Both the position numbers and the translations under genes were made by a program. From Bryobacterales bacterium (GTDB lineage: Bacteria > Acidobacteriota > Terriglobia > Bryobacterales > UBA6623), in NCBI GenBank assembly GCA_028819235.1, contig JAPPMC010000237.1:1-64000 (forward strand): a stretch of 64,000 nt of DNA, read 5' to 3'. The notes under the pieces were generated by a model. It made no database searches. It was not told the origin of the DNA and saw only the letters and a list, made by a program, of their open reading frames with translations. This document shows, one piece after another, positions 55,635 to 64,000 of this stretch. Position 1 is the first letter of the stretch, and each line of letters begins with the position of its first letter.

Positions 55635-57146
55635 TTAGGCGCTTGAGGGCGGTCCAAGGTTGCTCCGGGATGCGGACCTGCGGGACCGGATCCAAGGCCA
55701 GGCAATCGAGAGCACGGCGGCTGCCAGGAAGACCGCCACGATCGGCCTCGCTACGAGCGCCAGCCAGTCCCCACCGCTCAGGATGAGCGCCCGCCTGAGG
55801 TTGGATTCCATCATGGGGCCGAGGATCAGCCCGAGCACGAGCGGGCCCAACGGAATCCTGGCCCTGCGGAACACGAAGCCCACAAGTCCGGCGGCGTACA
55901 TGGCCCACACGTCTGCCACGGCGTTGTTGAGGGCGTAGGATCCGACCGTTCCGAAAACGATGATCCCTGCCCACAGTAGTGGCGGCGGGACGCTGAGGAC
56001 CTTGGCCAACGGTCTGGCTCCCAGCAGGCCGACCGCCATGATCATCAGGCACGCGAACACCAGCAGAAAGACGATCGAGAACACGAACGCCTGATTGTTC
56101 GCGAACAGCAGCGGGCCCGGTTGGATGCCGTGGATCAGCAGCGCCCCGATGAGGATTGCCGACACAGCGTCTCCGGGTATCCCCAAGGTCAGCATCGTTG
56201 TCATGGCCCCGCCGATGGCGGCGTTGCACGCGGAGCAGCTCGCGGCCAGCCCTCGCAAGGAGCCCTTCCCGAACTGCCCCTTGTCCTTAGACGTGCGCCG
56301 CGCCTGTTCCCAAGCGATGACCGATCCGATATCGCCACCGGCTGCGGGGATCGCGCCGACCATCGTTCCCACTCCCGCGCCGCTCAGCGTCGAGCCAAGT
56401 AGCGACTTGGCATCGGCCGCCTTGGGCACGACCCGACCGATCTCGATCCTTGCCGCTTTCGCGCGGGCCCGCCGTTCGGAGACTTGCGAGAGCACCTCGC
56501 CGAGCCCGAACAGGCCGATCATCACAGGCACGAACGAGATCCCGTCCAGGAATTCCGAGAGCCCGAACGTGTACCGGGGATAGGCCGTCATCGGATCGAG
56601 GCCCACCAGAGCGAGTGCTAGGCCCAAGCTGCCGGCCAGCATTCCCTGAAGGACGCGGTCGCCCGACACGCCAGCCATAAGGCTGATTCCCAGCAGGGCG
56701 AGCCCAAAGTACTCAGCAGGACCGAACCGCAAGGCAAAGCTGGCGATCGGAAAGGCCAGGAACGCTAGGAAAGCGATGCTGGTGAGCTGGCCGGCCGCGG
56801 AGGCGAGGGCATTGATGCCCAGCGCGAGTCCTGCCTTGCCCTTTCGCGTCAGTGCGTACCCGTCCCACGATGTCGCAATCGATGCTGGCGTTCCGGGAAC
56901 GTTGATCAGGATTGCTGGGATGCCGCCGGCTGGGATTGCGCCGCAGTAGATTCCCAGCAGCATCGCCAGCCCTTGCTCCGGAGACACCCAGAACGTCAGC
57001 GGTGTCAGGACCGCGACGCCCATGGTGGCCGTAAGGCCCGGAAGTGCCCCGAAAACCGCACCTAGGCAAACCCCGGCCCCTAGGAATGCCAGCACTTGCC
57101 AGTCGAGGACCGCGGCAAGGCCCGCCAGGAGTTCGGCTGTCACCAC
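55635..57146 (-). CDS. tctA: Tripartite tricarboxylate transporter large permease (TctA)
   Basis: GVCLGAVFGALPGLTATMGVAVLTPLTFWVSPEQGLAMLLGIYCGAIPAGGIPAILINVPGTPASIATSWDGYALTRKGKAGLALGI. Confidence 0.93.
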   Translation of the reverse strand: MVTAELLAGLAAVLDWQVLAFLGAGVCLGAVFGALPGLTATMGVAVLTPLTFWVSPEQGLAMLLGIYCGAIPAGGIPAILINVPGTPASIATSWDGYALTRKGKAGLALGINALASAAGQLTSIAFLAFLAFPIASFALRFGPAEYFGLALLGISLMAGVSGDRVLQGMLAGSLGLALALVGLDPMTAYPRYTFGLSEFLDGISFVPVMIGLFGLGEVLSQVSERRARAKAARIEIGRVVPKAADAKSLLGSTLSGAGVGTMVGAIPAAGGDIGSVIAWEQARRTSKDKGQFGKGSLRGLAASCSACNAAIGGAMTTMLTLGIPGDAVSAILIGALLIHGIQPGPLLFANNQAFVFSIVFLLVFACLMIMAVGLLGARPLAKVLSVPPPLLWAGIIVFGTVGSYALNNAVADVWAMYAAGLVGFVFRRARIPLGPLVLGLILGPMMESNLRRALILSGGDWLALVARPIVAVFLAAAVLSIAWPWIRSRRSASRSNLGPPSSA

Positions 57147-57192
57147 CCTGGCTCCGCGGGGGCCATGGCTTGCGCCGTCGCGTCCCCGCCAC

Positions 57193-57615
57193 TCATTGCA
57201 GGCTCACGTTCAGGCCGGCATCGAAGGCGATGTGCACGAACGCCACCAGTGCGGCCGAGAATGCCAGCGAGGGCAGCCACCGCCGTCCCAGGAACCGGAG
57301 CGCCAGCAGGATGAACACGGCCGTCCGCACGAGGAAAAACCCAGTGCCCCACAGAGCAAGGTAGGCGAACAGCAGCGCCGCGATCACGGCCACAGCGCGG
57401 AGATCTCCACCGTTCGTGTCCGAGGTCGCCGAGTGGCGGATTCCCCGGATTGCCAGACTTGCGGCCAAGGCCGCCATCAGCACCCCGACCGCTTGGGGAA
57501 AGAAACCCGCTCCGGGCAGGCCCCCCACGCCAGCGGGGAGCATGGTCCCGGAAGCCAGCAGTCCCGCACCCAAGACCAGGAAGGCCCCGCCTGTTGCCAC
57601 GTCCTCGCGGACCAT
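57193..57615 (-). CDS. tctB: Tripartite tricarboxylate transporter small permease (TctB)
   Basis: 140 aa, four predicted TM segments, ...GGLPGAGFFPQAVGVLMAALAASLAIRG; between TctC and TctA. Confidence 0.85.
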   Translation of the reverse strand: MVREDVATGGAFLVLGAGLLASGTMLPAGVGGLPGAGFFPQAVGVLMAALAASLAIRGIRHSATSDTNGGDLRAVAVIAALLFAYLALWGTGFFLVRTAVFILLALRFLGRRWLPSLAFSAALVAFVHIAFDAGLNVSLQ

Positions 57616-58578
57616 TCAGGGAGCTCCCAGACGAACTAGCTTCGGAACCTGCTCTTCGAAGAACTGCTGCTGCTGCAGCGCGAACGATTCGAAGTCCTCC
57701 CGCCCCAGGAAGAGCGGCTGCATTCCGCGCTCGCGGCAAAGCTTGGCCCATTCGGGGCTCCCGAAGGCCACCTCGAACGCGTCCGCCAGCTGAGCGACGC
57801 GTTCTTCATCGATCCCTGCCGGCCCGAAGAAACCGCTCCATGCGGGCGTACCGATCGGATACCCGAGCTCGTGGGTGGTCGGCACATCCGGCAGCACGGA
57901 AGAGCGCTCGGCATCGAACACCGCGAGCGCACGAAGCGTGCCCGACTGCACGTGGGACACCACCTCTCCCACGCCCGCCACCGCTCCGTCCGAGTGTCCG
58001 CCAATCACGGACACCAGCGCCGGCGTCGAGCCTCCGTACGGCAGGTGAGTGAAGCGCGCGCCTGTACCCTGCTCCATCAGCAGGATGTTGAAGTGCCAGA
58101 TGGACCCGATGCCGGAGTTTGCCATCACGACGCCCCCTGAACCGCCCTTCGCCTCGGTGATGAATTCCTCGAAGGTTAGCCATGGGGCGTCCGCTTGGAC
58201 TACCAGCGCGGGCGCGGTCTTGGAGACGAGGCAGATCAGGGACACGTCCGATGGGCCTATGTCCGCGTACCCAAGGGAGCGGACGATGGCGATCTCGACG
58301 GGCGCGTGGCCGATCGTGTAGCCGTCGGGGGACCGCCGTGCGACGAAGGAAAAGGCCAGTGCTCCACTGGCGCCGGGGCGGTTCTCGCAAACGATCGGAA
58401 CACCCAGACGGCTCTCAGCGAGGGAGGCCATCACTCGGGAGACCGTGTCCGATGTCCCTCCGGGGGCGGCCTGCACGATGAGCTTGATCTCTCTGGCCGG
58501 GTATGGTCCTTGGGGCGCGGAACACGCAGCTAGCAGAATGCCTGCCGATAGGACTCCGACGCTCCTCCCGGCCCGCAT
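57616..58578 (-). CDS. tctC: Tripartite tricarboxylate transporter substrate-binding protein (TctC), lipoprotein-like
   Basis: LLAACSAPQGPYPAREIKLIVQAAPGGTSDTVSRVMASLAESRLGVPIVCENRPGASGALAFSFVARRSPDGYTIG. Confidence 0.92.
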   Translation of the reverse strand: MRAGRSVGVLSAGILLAACSAPQGPYPAREIKLIVQAAPGGTSDTVSRVMASLAESRLGVPIVCENRPGASGALAFSFVARRSPDGYTIGHAPVEIAIVRSLGYADIGPSDVSLICLVSKTAPALVVQADAPWLTFEEFITEAKGGSGGVVMANSGIGSIWHFNILLMEQGTGARFTHLPYGGSTPALVSVIGGHSDGAVAGVGEVVSHVQSGTLRALAVFDAERSSVLPDVPTTHELGYPIGTPAWSGFFGPAGIDEERVAQLADAFEVAFGSPEWAKLCRERGMQPLFLGREDFESFALQQQQFFEEQVPKLVRLGAP

Positions 58579-58701
58579 CAGCCCGGTAGATTGTACCCGA
58601 CGACGGGTGCCGCCCCCGGCGTGCCGAAGTTGACGCGGGGGCTCTCACGAGCCCGTTGAGGCTCCGAGGCAGGGCTCGCGGGCAGGCTGAGGGCAAACCG
58701 A

Positions 58702-61002
58702 GTGGGGATGCCCGATACTGAATCTATGATGGCGCTGCGCAGCACTTCATGGACCGTCGCACTGACCTTGGCAGGTCTTGCGGCCAGCTTACCCGGGCAG
58801 ACCGTGGAGGCCGTTCCGATCTCCGAAGGCACGGACCAGGTTGCCGGTGTGGCGAGCGTGCCTTTGGTTACCGTGGTTAACGGACGGTCCGAGTTGTGGG
58901 ATCTGGTGTTCTCGAGAGTCCGATTCGATGCCCGGCTTCCGGAAGACTTCGCCCTGTCGATCCTTGATGCCCTCGTCGCGAACTCGGCGAACGGGAGTTT
59001 TGGCGCCGTGCGTTCTCGTGCCTCCTCCGGTACGCCCGGCCAGATGGGGCCCGGAGGTGCTCAGCCAGAGGTCGTCAGCCGGGCGATCTTTGCCCCGAGT
59101 CCGGGGGCCTTGGCCATGAATCCAGCCGATGATCCGCTGGTGTGGTCTGGCCGGGTGTTCGCCGTACCGAGCTCTTCGGGCGATTCGGGTGAACTTCCAA
59201 TCGTCGGCGATGTCACCGTTCAAGTTGTCGGTGGGGCTGATCCCACGGTGAACGTTTCCTTCACCAACCTCGTGAGCCTCGCCGACGGAAGCACGCGAGA
59301 GTCCTTTTCTTGGAGTGACTTGGCGTTGCAGGATGGAACGTTTGGGGAGGGAGGGCCTGAGTCTGGAATCCGCGGGCTGTTCCTTGGAGATGGTCAGGGG
59401 GAGGCTGGAGGCATGTTCCAGTGGCAGGGGCTGTCGGGGGCCTTCAGCGCCAGCCGTGGTGGAGTCCCCGGACAGGGTCTTGGCGAGGGACCGGAGTTCA
59501 GAGGTGGAGAAATCGCAGCCCTGCTCGACTTCGTCCTGTCCGGCCCGAACCTCGGGCTGGCCACCGGATTCGTCGCAGGCGAACCACCCGGGATGGAAAT
59601 GGATGGCGCGGCGATCTCCGGCGAGTCGCGCCCAGTCGTCGACCGGGATTCTCCTCTTCCCGACATGGTGACGACGCTGCAGTTTGTGGGCTACACAGAC
59701 GGCATGGGCAGGCAGTCGGGGCGCTTCACTTCTACCGTATCGACCGGATTCGGCGAGGTAGGCGACGCCAACGTGCTGGGACTCGGGGGGCTCGGTGAAA
59801 CGCGCGGGTTCGCGGCTGGCGACGGTTACGGGGCCTTCGGCTCCAACTCGACATCGATCGCCCTTCCGATCTCGTCCCTCATTCCCGGTGCTGAGGACGC
59901 GTTGCCCCAAGACCCTCTGCTCGAAACTGGCGTCCTATCGAGCTGGGGCTTCAGCACGGTCACCCAACCTTCGCGTGGCTTGGCGACATGGCGGGGCGAA
60001 ATGGTGGCGACCGACACAAGCGACTCGGCTACCAGGGGGAACCAGGTCGAGGGTGCTGCACTCGTTCAGATCGACCTTGACGCCGAACCGATGGTTGACG
60101 TGGAGTTCACGAGAGTTCGCGACGTCGATGCCGGGCTTGCGCGCGGAGACATCGCATGGAGCGGGATACCACTTGTCGCAGGCGTCTTCGGCACAGACGA
60201 GGGAGGCTTCTTGCGCGGATCCTTTGTTGGCGAGCGTTACGAAGGCGTCTCAGGAATCTTCGAGCGAGACGATCTCTCGGGAGGCTTCAACGCCACCAGA
60301 GTCCCAATCGGCCCGCAGGCAAGGCCGGAAGGCCGCGATAGGGTCGTTCACATCGTCGCGGCGGCCTCCACGAGTGCGGTCAGCACGATGGGAGAACTGG
60401 GGCTCGTGGCCGCGGTCGAAGAGTTGATAGCCTCCGTGTCCACCCCGGAATCGGCTGTCGGACAGGTGAGCGAGCACAGCTTCTCGTCGGTAAGCATCGG
60501 GCACTCGCTCACGGACATCCATGCCTATGCCGGCTGGCTGGACAGCGGGTTCTTTTCGGTCGCATCCATTTACCCGGAGGGCGGCGGGGAGCAACCGCGT
60601 GACGCGCCGATCGCATCTGTGGCGCTCCTGAGCGGGCTGGCAAGCCATTCGACGCCCTCGGACCTCAGCGCGAGTTGGGTCGGAACAGTGCTTGCAACGG
60701 ATGGTCGAGAGGGTCCGGCCGGGGGAGGGATCTTGCGCGGCGAGGCGGTAATCGCGCTCGAGCAGGCGGCGTATGTCGTGGCGAACGTCCGATTCAGCCA
60801 GATCACCGATTCGGCTGGCGGCGATCCGCGGTCTGACATGACCTGGCTCGGGATTCCGGTAATCGACGGTCTCTTTCACTCCTCAACGGGCCAAGACTGG
60901 CTTCTGGGGCACTTTCTTGGTGCAGACCATTCCGGGGTGGGTGGCTCCTTTGACTGGCTGGGCCTGCGCGGAGTGTTTGGGGCCAGCAAGACATTGCCCT
61001 GA
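58702..61002 (+). CDS. Large secreted protein with three internal repeats, TbpB-barrel-like (transferrin-binding-protein-like) pattern
   Basis: Repeated pattern WxGxVxA...G...V...xxVxFxxI...W...PLxxGxF...GxFxGxxxxGxGGxFxxxxLxGxFxAxR at ~aa 150-255, ~430-545 and ~665-766; signal peptide near N-terminus. Confidence 0.6.
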   Translation: MGMPDTESMMALRSTSWTVALTLAGLAASLPGQTVEAVPISEGTDQVAGVASVPLVTVVNGRSELWDLVFSRVRFDARLPEDFALSILDALVANSANGSFGAVRSRASSGTPGQMGPGGAQPEVVSRAIFAPSPGALAMNPADDPLVWSGRVFAVPSSSGDSGELPIVGDVTVQVVGGADPTVNVSFTNLVSLADGSTRESFSWSDLALQDGTFGEGGPESGIRGLFLGDGQGEAGGMFQWQGLSGAFSASRGGVPGQGLGEGPEFRGGEIAALLDFVLSGPNLGLATGFVAGEPPGMEMDGAAISGESRPVVDRDSPLPDMVTTLQFVGYTDGMGRQSGRFTSTVSTGFGEVGDANVLGLGGLGETRGFAAGDGYGAFGSNSTSIALPISSLIPGAEDALPQDPLLETGVLSSWGFSTVTQPSRGLATWRGEMVATDTSDSATRGNQVEGAALVQIDLDAEPMVDVEFTRVRDVDAGLARGDIAWSGIPLVAGVFGTDEGGFLRGSFVGERYEGVSGIFERDDLSGGFNATRVPIGPQARPEGRDRVVHIVAAASTSAVSTMGELGLVAAVEELIASVSTPESAVGQVSEHSFSSVSIGHSLTDIHAYAGWLDSGFFSVASIYPEGGGEQPRDAPIASVALLSGLASHSTPSDLSASWVGTVLATDGREGPAGGGILRGEAVIALEQAAYVVANVRFSQITDSAGGDPRSDMTWLGIPVIDGLFHSSTGQDWLLGHFLGADHSGVGGSFDWLGLRGVFGASKTLP

Positions 61003-61401
61003 TTGCCTGCACAGGAGGACTTCAGCGAGCACGGACAGGCCTGTTGGGACGGCAGCCCCACCCCTCAACTCCTCAATCGGCGAGCCGCCGGGGATCAGTG
61101 CCGCCGCAAGAGGATCACCGCACGCTGGCGTATCGCTATTGCGGTCGCCGTCGGAGTGTCGTCCAGTGGCCGTGCCCCAGTCCTGCGCCGGCGAACTCCG
61201 CTCTGCGAGAACGTTGTCGCGTATGAACTGCGCAACCTAGGTCACGAGGGCTAGGTTGGTGGCGTGAAGCCGCAGTTTCGACCAGCGCGTCACCTAGGGT
61301 GATCGTGACAGTTCGATCATCCGGCTTTGTCGGGATGACTGCAGGTGTTCGGCGCGCTAGATGCCCGAGCGTGGTCGCACGAGTCACTTGCCAGCGGCAG
61401 C

Positions 61402-62214
61402 CTAGAAGTACCAAACAAGGCTGGCGCCCAGGCTGATTGAGTCCGGCTGCAGGGTGATTGGCACGGTGACGAACACGTCTTCGAATCGACTGATCCTCTC
61501 GGCCGCGGAGAAATCAGTCACCCGCACCTCACCGCGAAGCGCGAGGCTTCCGAATCTCTTTTCCAAACCGCCACCGAACACCAATCCCCTAGAGCTCTCT
61601 GAAAAGTCCTCTGAGCCCGCCACCAACTGGTTGGGGCTTGTGCACGGGGTCGCCTCGAAGCAACCCGTGAACCCTGACTTGAACGTCGCGTTCAGCCTTC
61701 GCAAGCCCACAAGCGCATATATGCTAGGTCCAAACCACGTTCCAAAGAATGGAATTCCAGCCCCCAGCCGAGCAGTGACTCCGTAGCTTCGATCCTGTCC
61801 GACGGACCAGTTCTCAGGCCAGACCTCGCCGAGTTGGTTTCGACCGTCGGACGTGCCAACGCCTGCAAGACGCCCAGAGGCAGCGCCACCGTGACGGAGC
61901 ATCTCTCCCTCGACAGCCACATATATGCCCGTGACGCTCAGCGGCATCCTGTACCCGCCCAAGAACCCGTAGCTATGACCGAATCCCGCGCCGGAGGCCG
62001 CGTCGCGGAAAGTCTGACCTTGGTTGAGGGAGAAGTTCTGCGGATTCGTGTTGTCGACAATCTTCTGGTAGCCGACACTCAGCCGGTCAGCGGCGGCGGA
62101 CACGCCCACATACAATTCGCCCCCGATCGCCGGAGCGGAACTCACCGCAAGTGCGACGACCAGCACTAGGAGAGACGTCGGAAAACTCGTGTTCTCTTGC
62201 TTCGGCAAACTCAT
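61402..62214 (-). CDS. Outer-membrane beta-barrel protein
   Basis: MSLPKQENTSFPTSLLVLVVALAVSSAPAIGGELYVGVSAAADRLSVGYQ...GFLGGYRMPLSVTGIYVAVEGEML...C-terminal ...SISLGASLVWYF (terminal aromatic). Confidence 0.8.
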   Translation of the reverse strand: MSLPKQENTSFPTSLLVLVVALAVSSAPAIGGELYVGVSAAADRLSVGYQKIVDNTNPQNFSLNQGQTFRDAASGAGFGHSYGFLGGYRMPLSVTGIYVAVEGEMLRHGGAASGRLAGVGTSDGRNQLGEVWPENWSVGQDRSYGVTARLGAGIPFFGTWFGPSIYALVGLRRLNATFKSGFTGCFEATPCTSPNQLVAGSEDFSESSRGLVFGGGLEKRFGSLALRGEVRVTDFSAAERISRFEDVFVTVPITLQPDSISLGASLVWYF

Positions 62215-62508
62215 TTCCTCTCGCCTTGGCAGCAGGGCGCCTGCGACCTGCCAACGCGAGTCGAGCATACCAATATGCGTCGCCGCTCGTTGATCGAGGC
62301 GTTGCACCGGCGTGCTTTCTTGGCCGGGAGACGCCTAGCGACGGCCGTGAGCACAAGTTCACACACGCATCTGCGAACCTTGGCCGGGTGGGCAGCCAGA
62401 TCAGGGTGACCTCCGCTGTCGAGTCGCCCGATCTGCGGCTTCACTGTTCGTTACTTCAGCTAACATGCGCTGTCCCGGTTTTCTGGCCGACAGGCCAGCT
62501 TCGGTGGT

Positions 62509-62595
62509 GGAGGGACCGATCGGCGGGAGAGGCCAAGTGTGATTCTCCGTCTCGCCTTTCTGGCCCCAAATGCCGAAGCGCAGTGGATGGACTGG
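62509..62595. repeat. Diverged repeat B, copy 1
   Basis: GGAGGGACCGATCGGCGGGAGAGGCCAAGTGTGATTCTC...GCGCAGTGGATGG resembles 63914-64000. Confidence 0.55.
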
Positions 62596-62917
62596 GTACC
62601 GACAGCGCGCCGACGAGAGTTGGCTGCGGCACCGCCCGACAGCGTGTTGTTGTCAACACAGGCCAAGTCAGTCCTCGGGTCTCGGTGGGAGTTCTGCTGA
62701 GGCTTGGCGGGCGCAGATCAAGGAGCACGTGGGCTCTGTTGGTCGGGAAACGGAACCACCCGCAAGCTCAATCCCCCCTGGGGTTATGACTTGGCGCGGG
62801 AAGCGGCCGCGCAGCGCCTGGCGTGGAGTCTCACTCATCTTGATCCAAGCGCGGTGCGCCATCGAACCGCCAGTCACGCTGCCCGAAACGCTCTCCGACT
62901 GGAGTTCAATCTCGAAG

Positions 62918-62982
62918 GGATTGCCAGATCCTCCCCGAAAGGGTCGTCCCCAACTGGCCCACTACCTCTAGGCGGTCCCCAT
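62918..62982. repeat. Near-identical direct repeat A, copy 1
   Basis: GGATTGCCAGATCCTCCCCGAAAGGGTCGTCCCCAACTGGCCCACTACCTCTAGGCGGTCCCCAT; contains 22-nt perfect match TCGTCCCCAACTGGCCCACTAC to copy 2. Confidence 0.8.
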
Positions 62983-63075
62983 GAGTTGGCGCCTATGGGC
63001 CAAGGCAGGTCGGGAACTTGAGTCCAGCTTGAATGTTCCCGCTAGAGTTCGTTGGCAGTTTCCCACGAACCTGAC

Positions 63076-63474
63076 CTAGGCCACCGTGCCGACCAGCCCA
63101 GCCCCGATTATCCTGCGGTCCCGTGTCAACAGCGTTGCGCCAAGCACGCGCGCTGTTGCCACGAGGATTCGGTCCGCTGGATCGCGGTGAAAGGAGTCAG
63201 GCAGCGTTGCCAGCTCCGCGGCAATCGCGGGGGAGATGCCGTGCCTCCGCACCAGAGGCGGAGCCACTGCCTTCTCGAGCCAGGTCCGCAGGGGAGTCGT
63301 GACGTGAATCCGGCCCAGACTGTGCAATGTTGCCACCTCCCAAAGGGAAATGTCAGACACGAGAAGCGGAGCCTCCGCGTTGGCTTGGCCGATAATCTCC
63401 CGCTGGGCCGGCGACAGCCGGTCGCTGCCGTTCAGCCACCAGATCAGGACATGGGTATCGAGAAGCGCCGTCAT
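63076..63474 (-). CDS. PIN-domain toxin (VapC family)
   Basis: ALLDTHVLIWWLNGSDRLS...LVSDISLWEVATLHSLGRI...PDSFHRDPADRILVATARVLGATLLTRDRRI. Confidence 0.93.
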   Translation of the reverse strand: MTALLDTHVLIWWLNGSDRLSPAQREIIGQANAEAPLLVSDISLWEVATLHSLGRIHVTTPLRTWLEKAVAPPLVRRHGISPAIAAELATLPDSFHRDPADRILVATARVLGATLLTRDRRIIGAGLVGTVA

Positions 63475-63710
63475 CGCGCCAGACTGTCCCAGTGCTCCTC
63501 CGGTACCGCCGGCTCAACTATGTCGCCGGCGACGATCACCGTGCCTTTGAGCTCCATCTGTGCATACTTTGCGTGCGTTCGACTGGCCGGCACGAGTTCC
63601 GCAACTGGCTGCCCGCGCTTCAGGATGACCAACCGCTCCCCTGTCGCCTGCACTCGATCGAGGATGGCTAGGCACTTGGCCTTGAAGTCGGATGCGTTGA
63701 TGGTCTCCAC
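63471..63710 (-). CDS. Phd/YefM-like antitoxin (VapB)
   Basis: METINASDFKAKCLAILDRVQATGERLVILKRGQPVAELVPAS; overlaps the toxin by 4 nt. GTG start at 63710 chosen; the ORF track extends to 63845. Confidence 0.88.
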   Translation of the reverse strand: METINASDFKAKCLAILDRVQATGERLVILKRGQPVAELVPASRTHAKYAQMELKGTVIVAGDIVEPAVPEEHWDSLAR

Positions 63711-63835
63711 ATGACCAGTATCCAAGACCAGGCAGATCGAGTCAAGCGATGGAAGGAGCTTGCGCTGCGCTGGCTCACGAGCGGTCCGATGTGTGCTTTC
63801 GTGGCCGGCGCGCTCTTCCCGTCTCGTCGGGAGCA

Positions 63836-63899
63836 GGATTGGCAACCCTCCCCGAAGGCGTCGTCCCCAACTGGCCCACTACTTCTAGGCGGTCGCCAT
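63836..63899. repeat. Near-identical direct repeat A, copy 2
   Basis: GGATTGGCAACCCTCCCCGAAGGCGTCGTCCCCAACTGGCCCACTACTTCTAGGCGGTCGCCAT, same orientation as 62918-62982; the pair flanks vapBC. Confidence 0.8.
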
Positions 63900-63913
63900 T
63901 AATAAGCGCTCAT

Positions 63914-64000
63914 GGAGACCAACCGGCGGGAGCGACCAAGTGTAACCCTGCTTCTCCCATTGCACGATCCAAGCGCAGAATCGCAGTGGATGGCCGGCGT
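63914..64000. repeat. Diverged repeat B, copy 2 (runs to the window edge)
   Basis: GGAGACCAACCGGCGGGAGCGACCAAGTGTAACCCTG...ATCGCAGTGGATGG; aligns to 62509-62595. Confidence 0.55.

Noticed and set aside
1-64000. CRISPR arrays, tRNA/rRNA genes, transposases, phage structural genes
   Set aside because: None recognised by eye; no regularly spaced repeats, no rRNA-like or tRNA cloverleaf sequence found, though a tRNAscan/Infernal run would be needed to exclude small RNAs.

Overview
This 64 kb, GC-rich window looks like a chromosome or MAG contig from an Acidobacteriota-like organism. That guess rests only on gene content: ASPIC/UnbV (CRTAC1), DUF1501/DUF1552, Cys-type sulfatases, an alternative-complex-III gene set and an Oar/TonB-like receptor. 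Ordinary content includes a P450, sulfatases, RsmE, an NCS2 permease with a C-terminal ATPase-like extension, an EEP-family protein, MetW, GT9, KDPG aldolase, a DegT aminotransferase, TPR+CRTAC1, RtcB, DUF1501+CRTAC1, a queuosine-precursor transporter, a PQQ propeller, TctCBA, a repeat-containing secreted protein, an outer-membrane barrel and VapBC. The main candidate for an undescribed system is the four-gene, translationally coupled minus-strand operon at 7522-17760. It encodes (1) a 1877-aa fusion of a NERD nuclease-like domain, a degenerate pseudokinase, an apparently intact kinase (together PglW-like), a low-complexity linker and a DISARM DrmA-like helicase; (2) a DrmB/DUF1998-like protein; (3) a UvrD/SF1-like ATPase whose gene is visibly lower in GC; and (4) a 530-aa protein I cannot assign. 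No methyltransferase, DrmC-like PLD protein, PglX or PglZ is visible nearby. This suggests a BREX/DISARM-hybrid defence system. Secondary candidates are a duplicated two-gene nucleotidyltransferase module (4.1-5.2 kb and 27.5-28.5 kb), an AlbA/ParA-like pair whose ParA has lost its P-loop glycines, and a DprA-like gene island beside rtcB. All calls come from reading sequence and the supplied translations; no database search was run.
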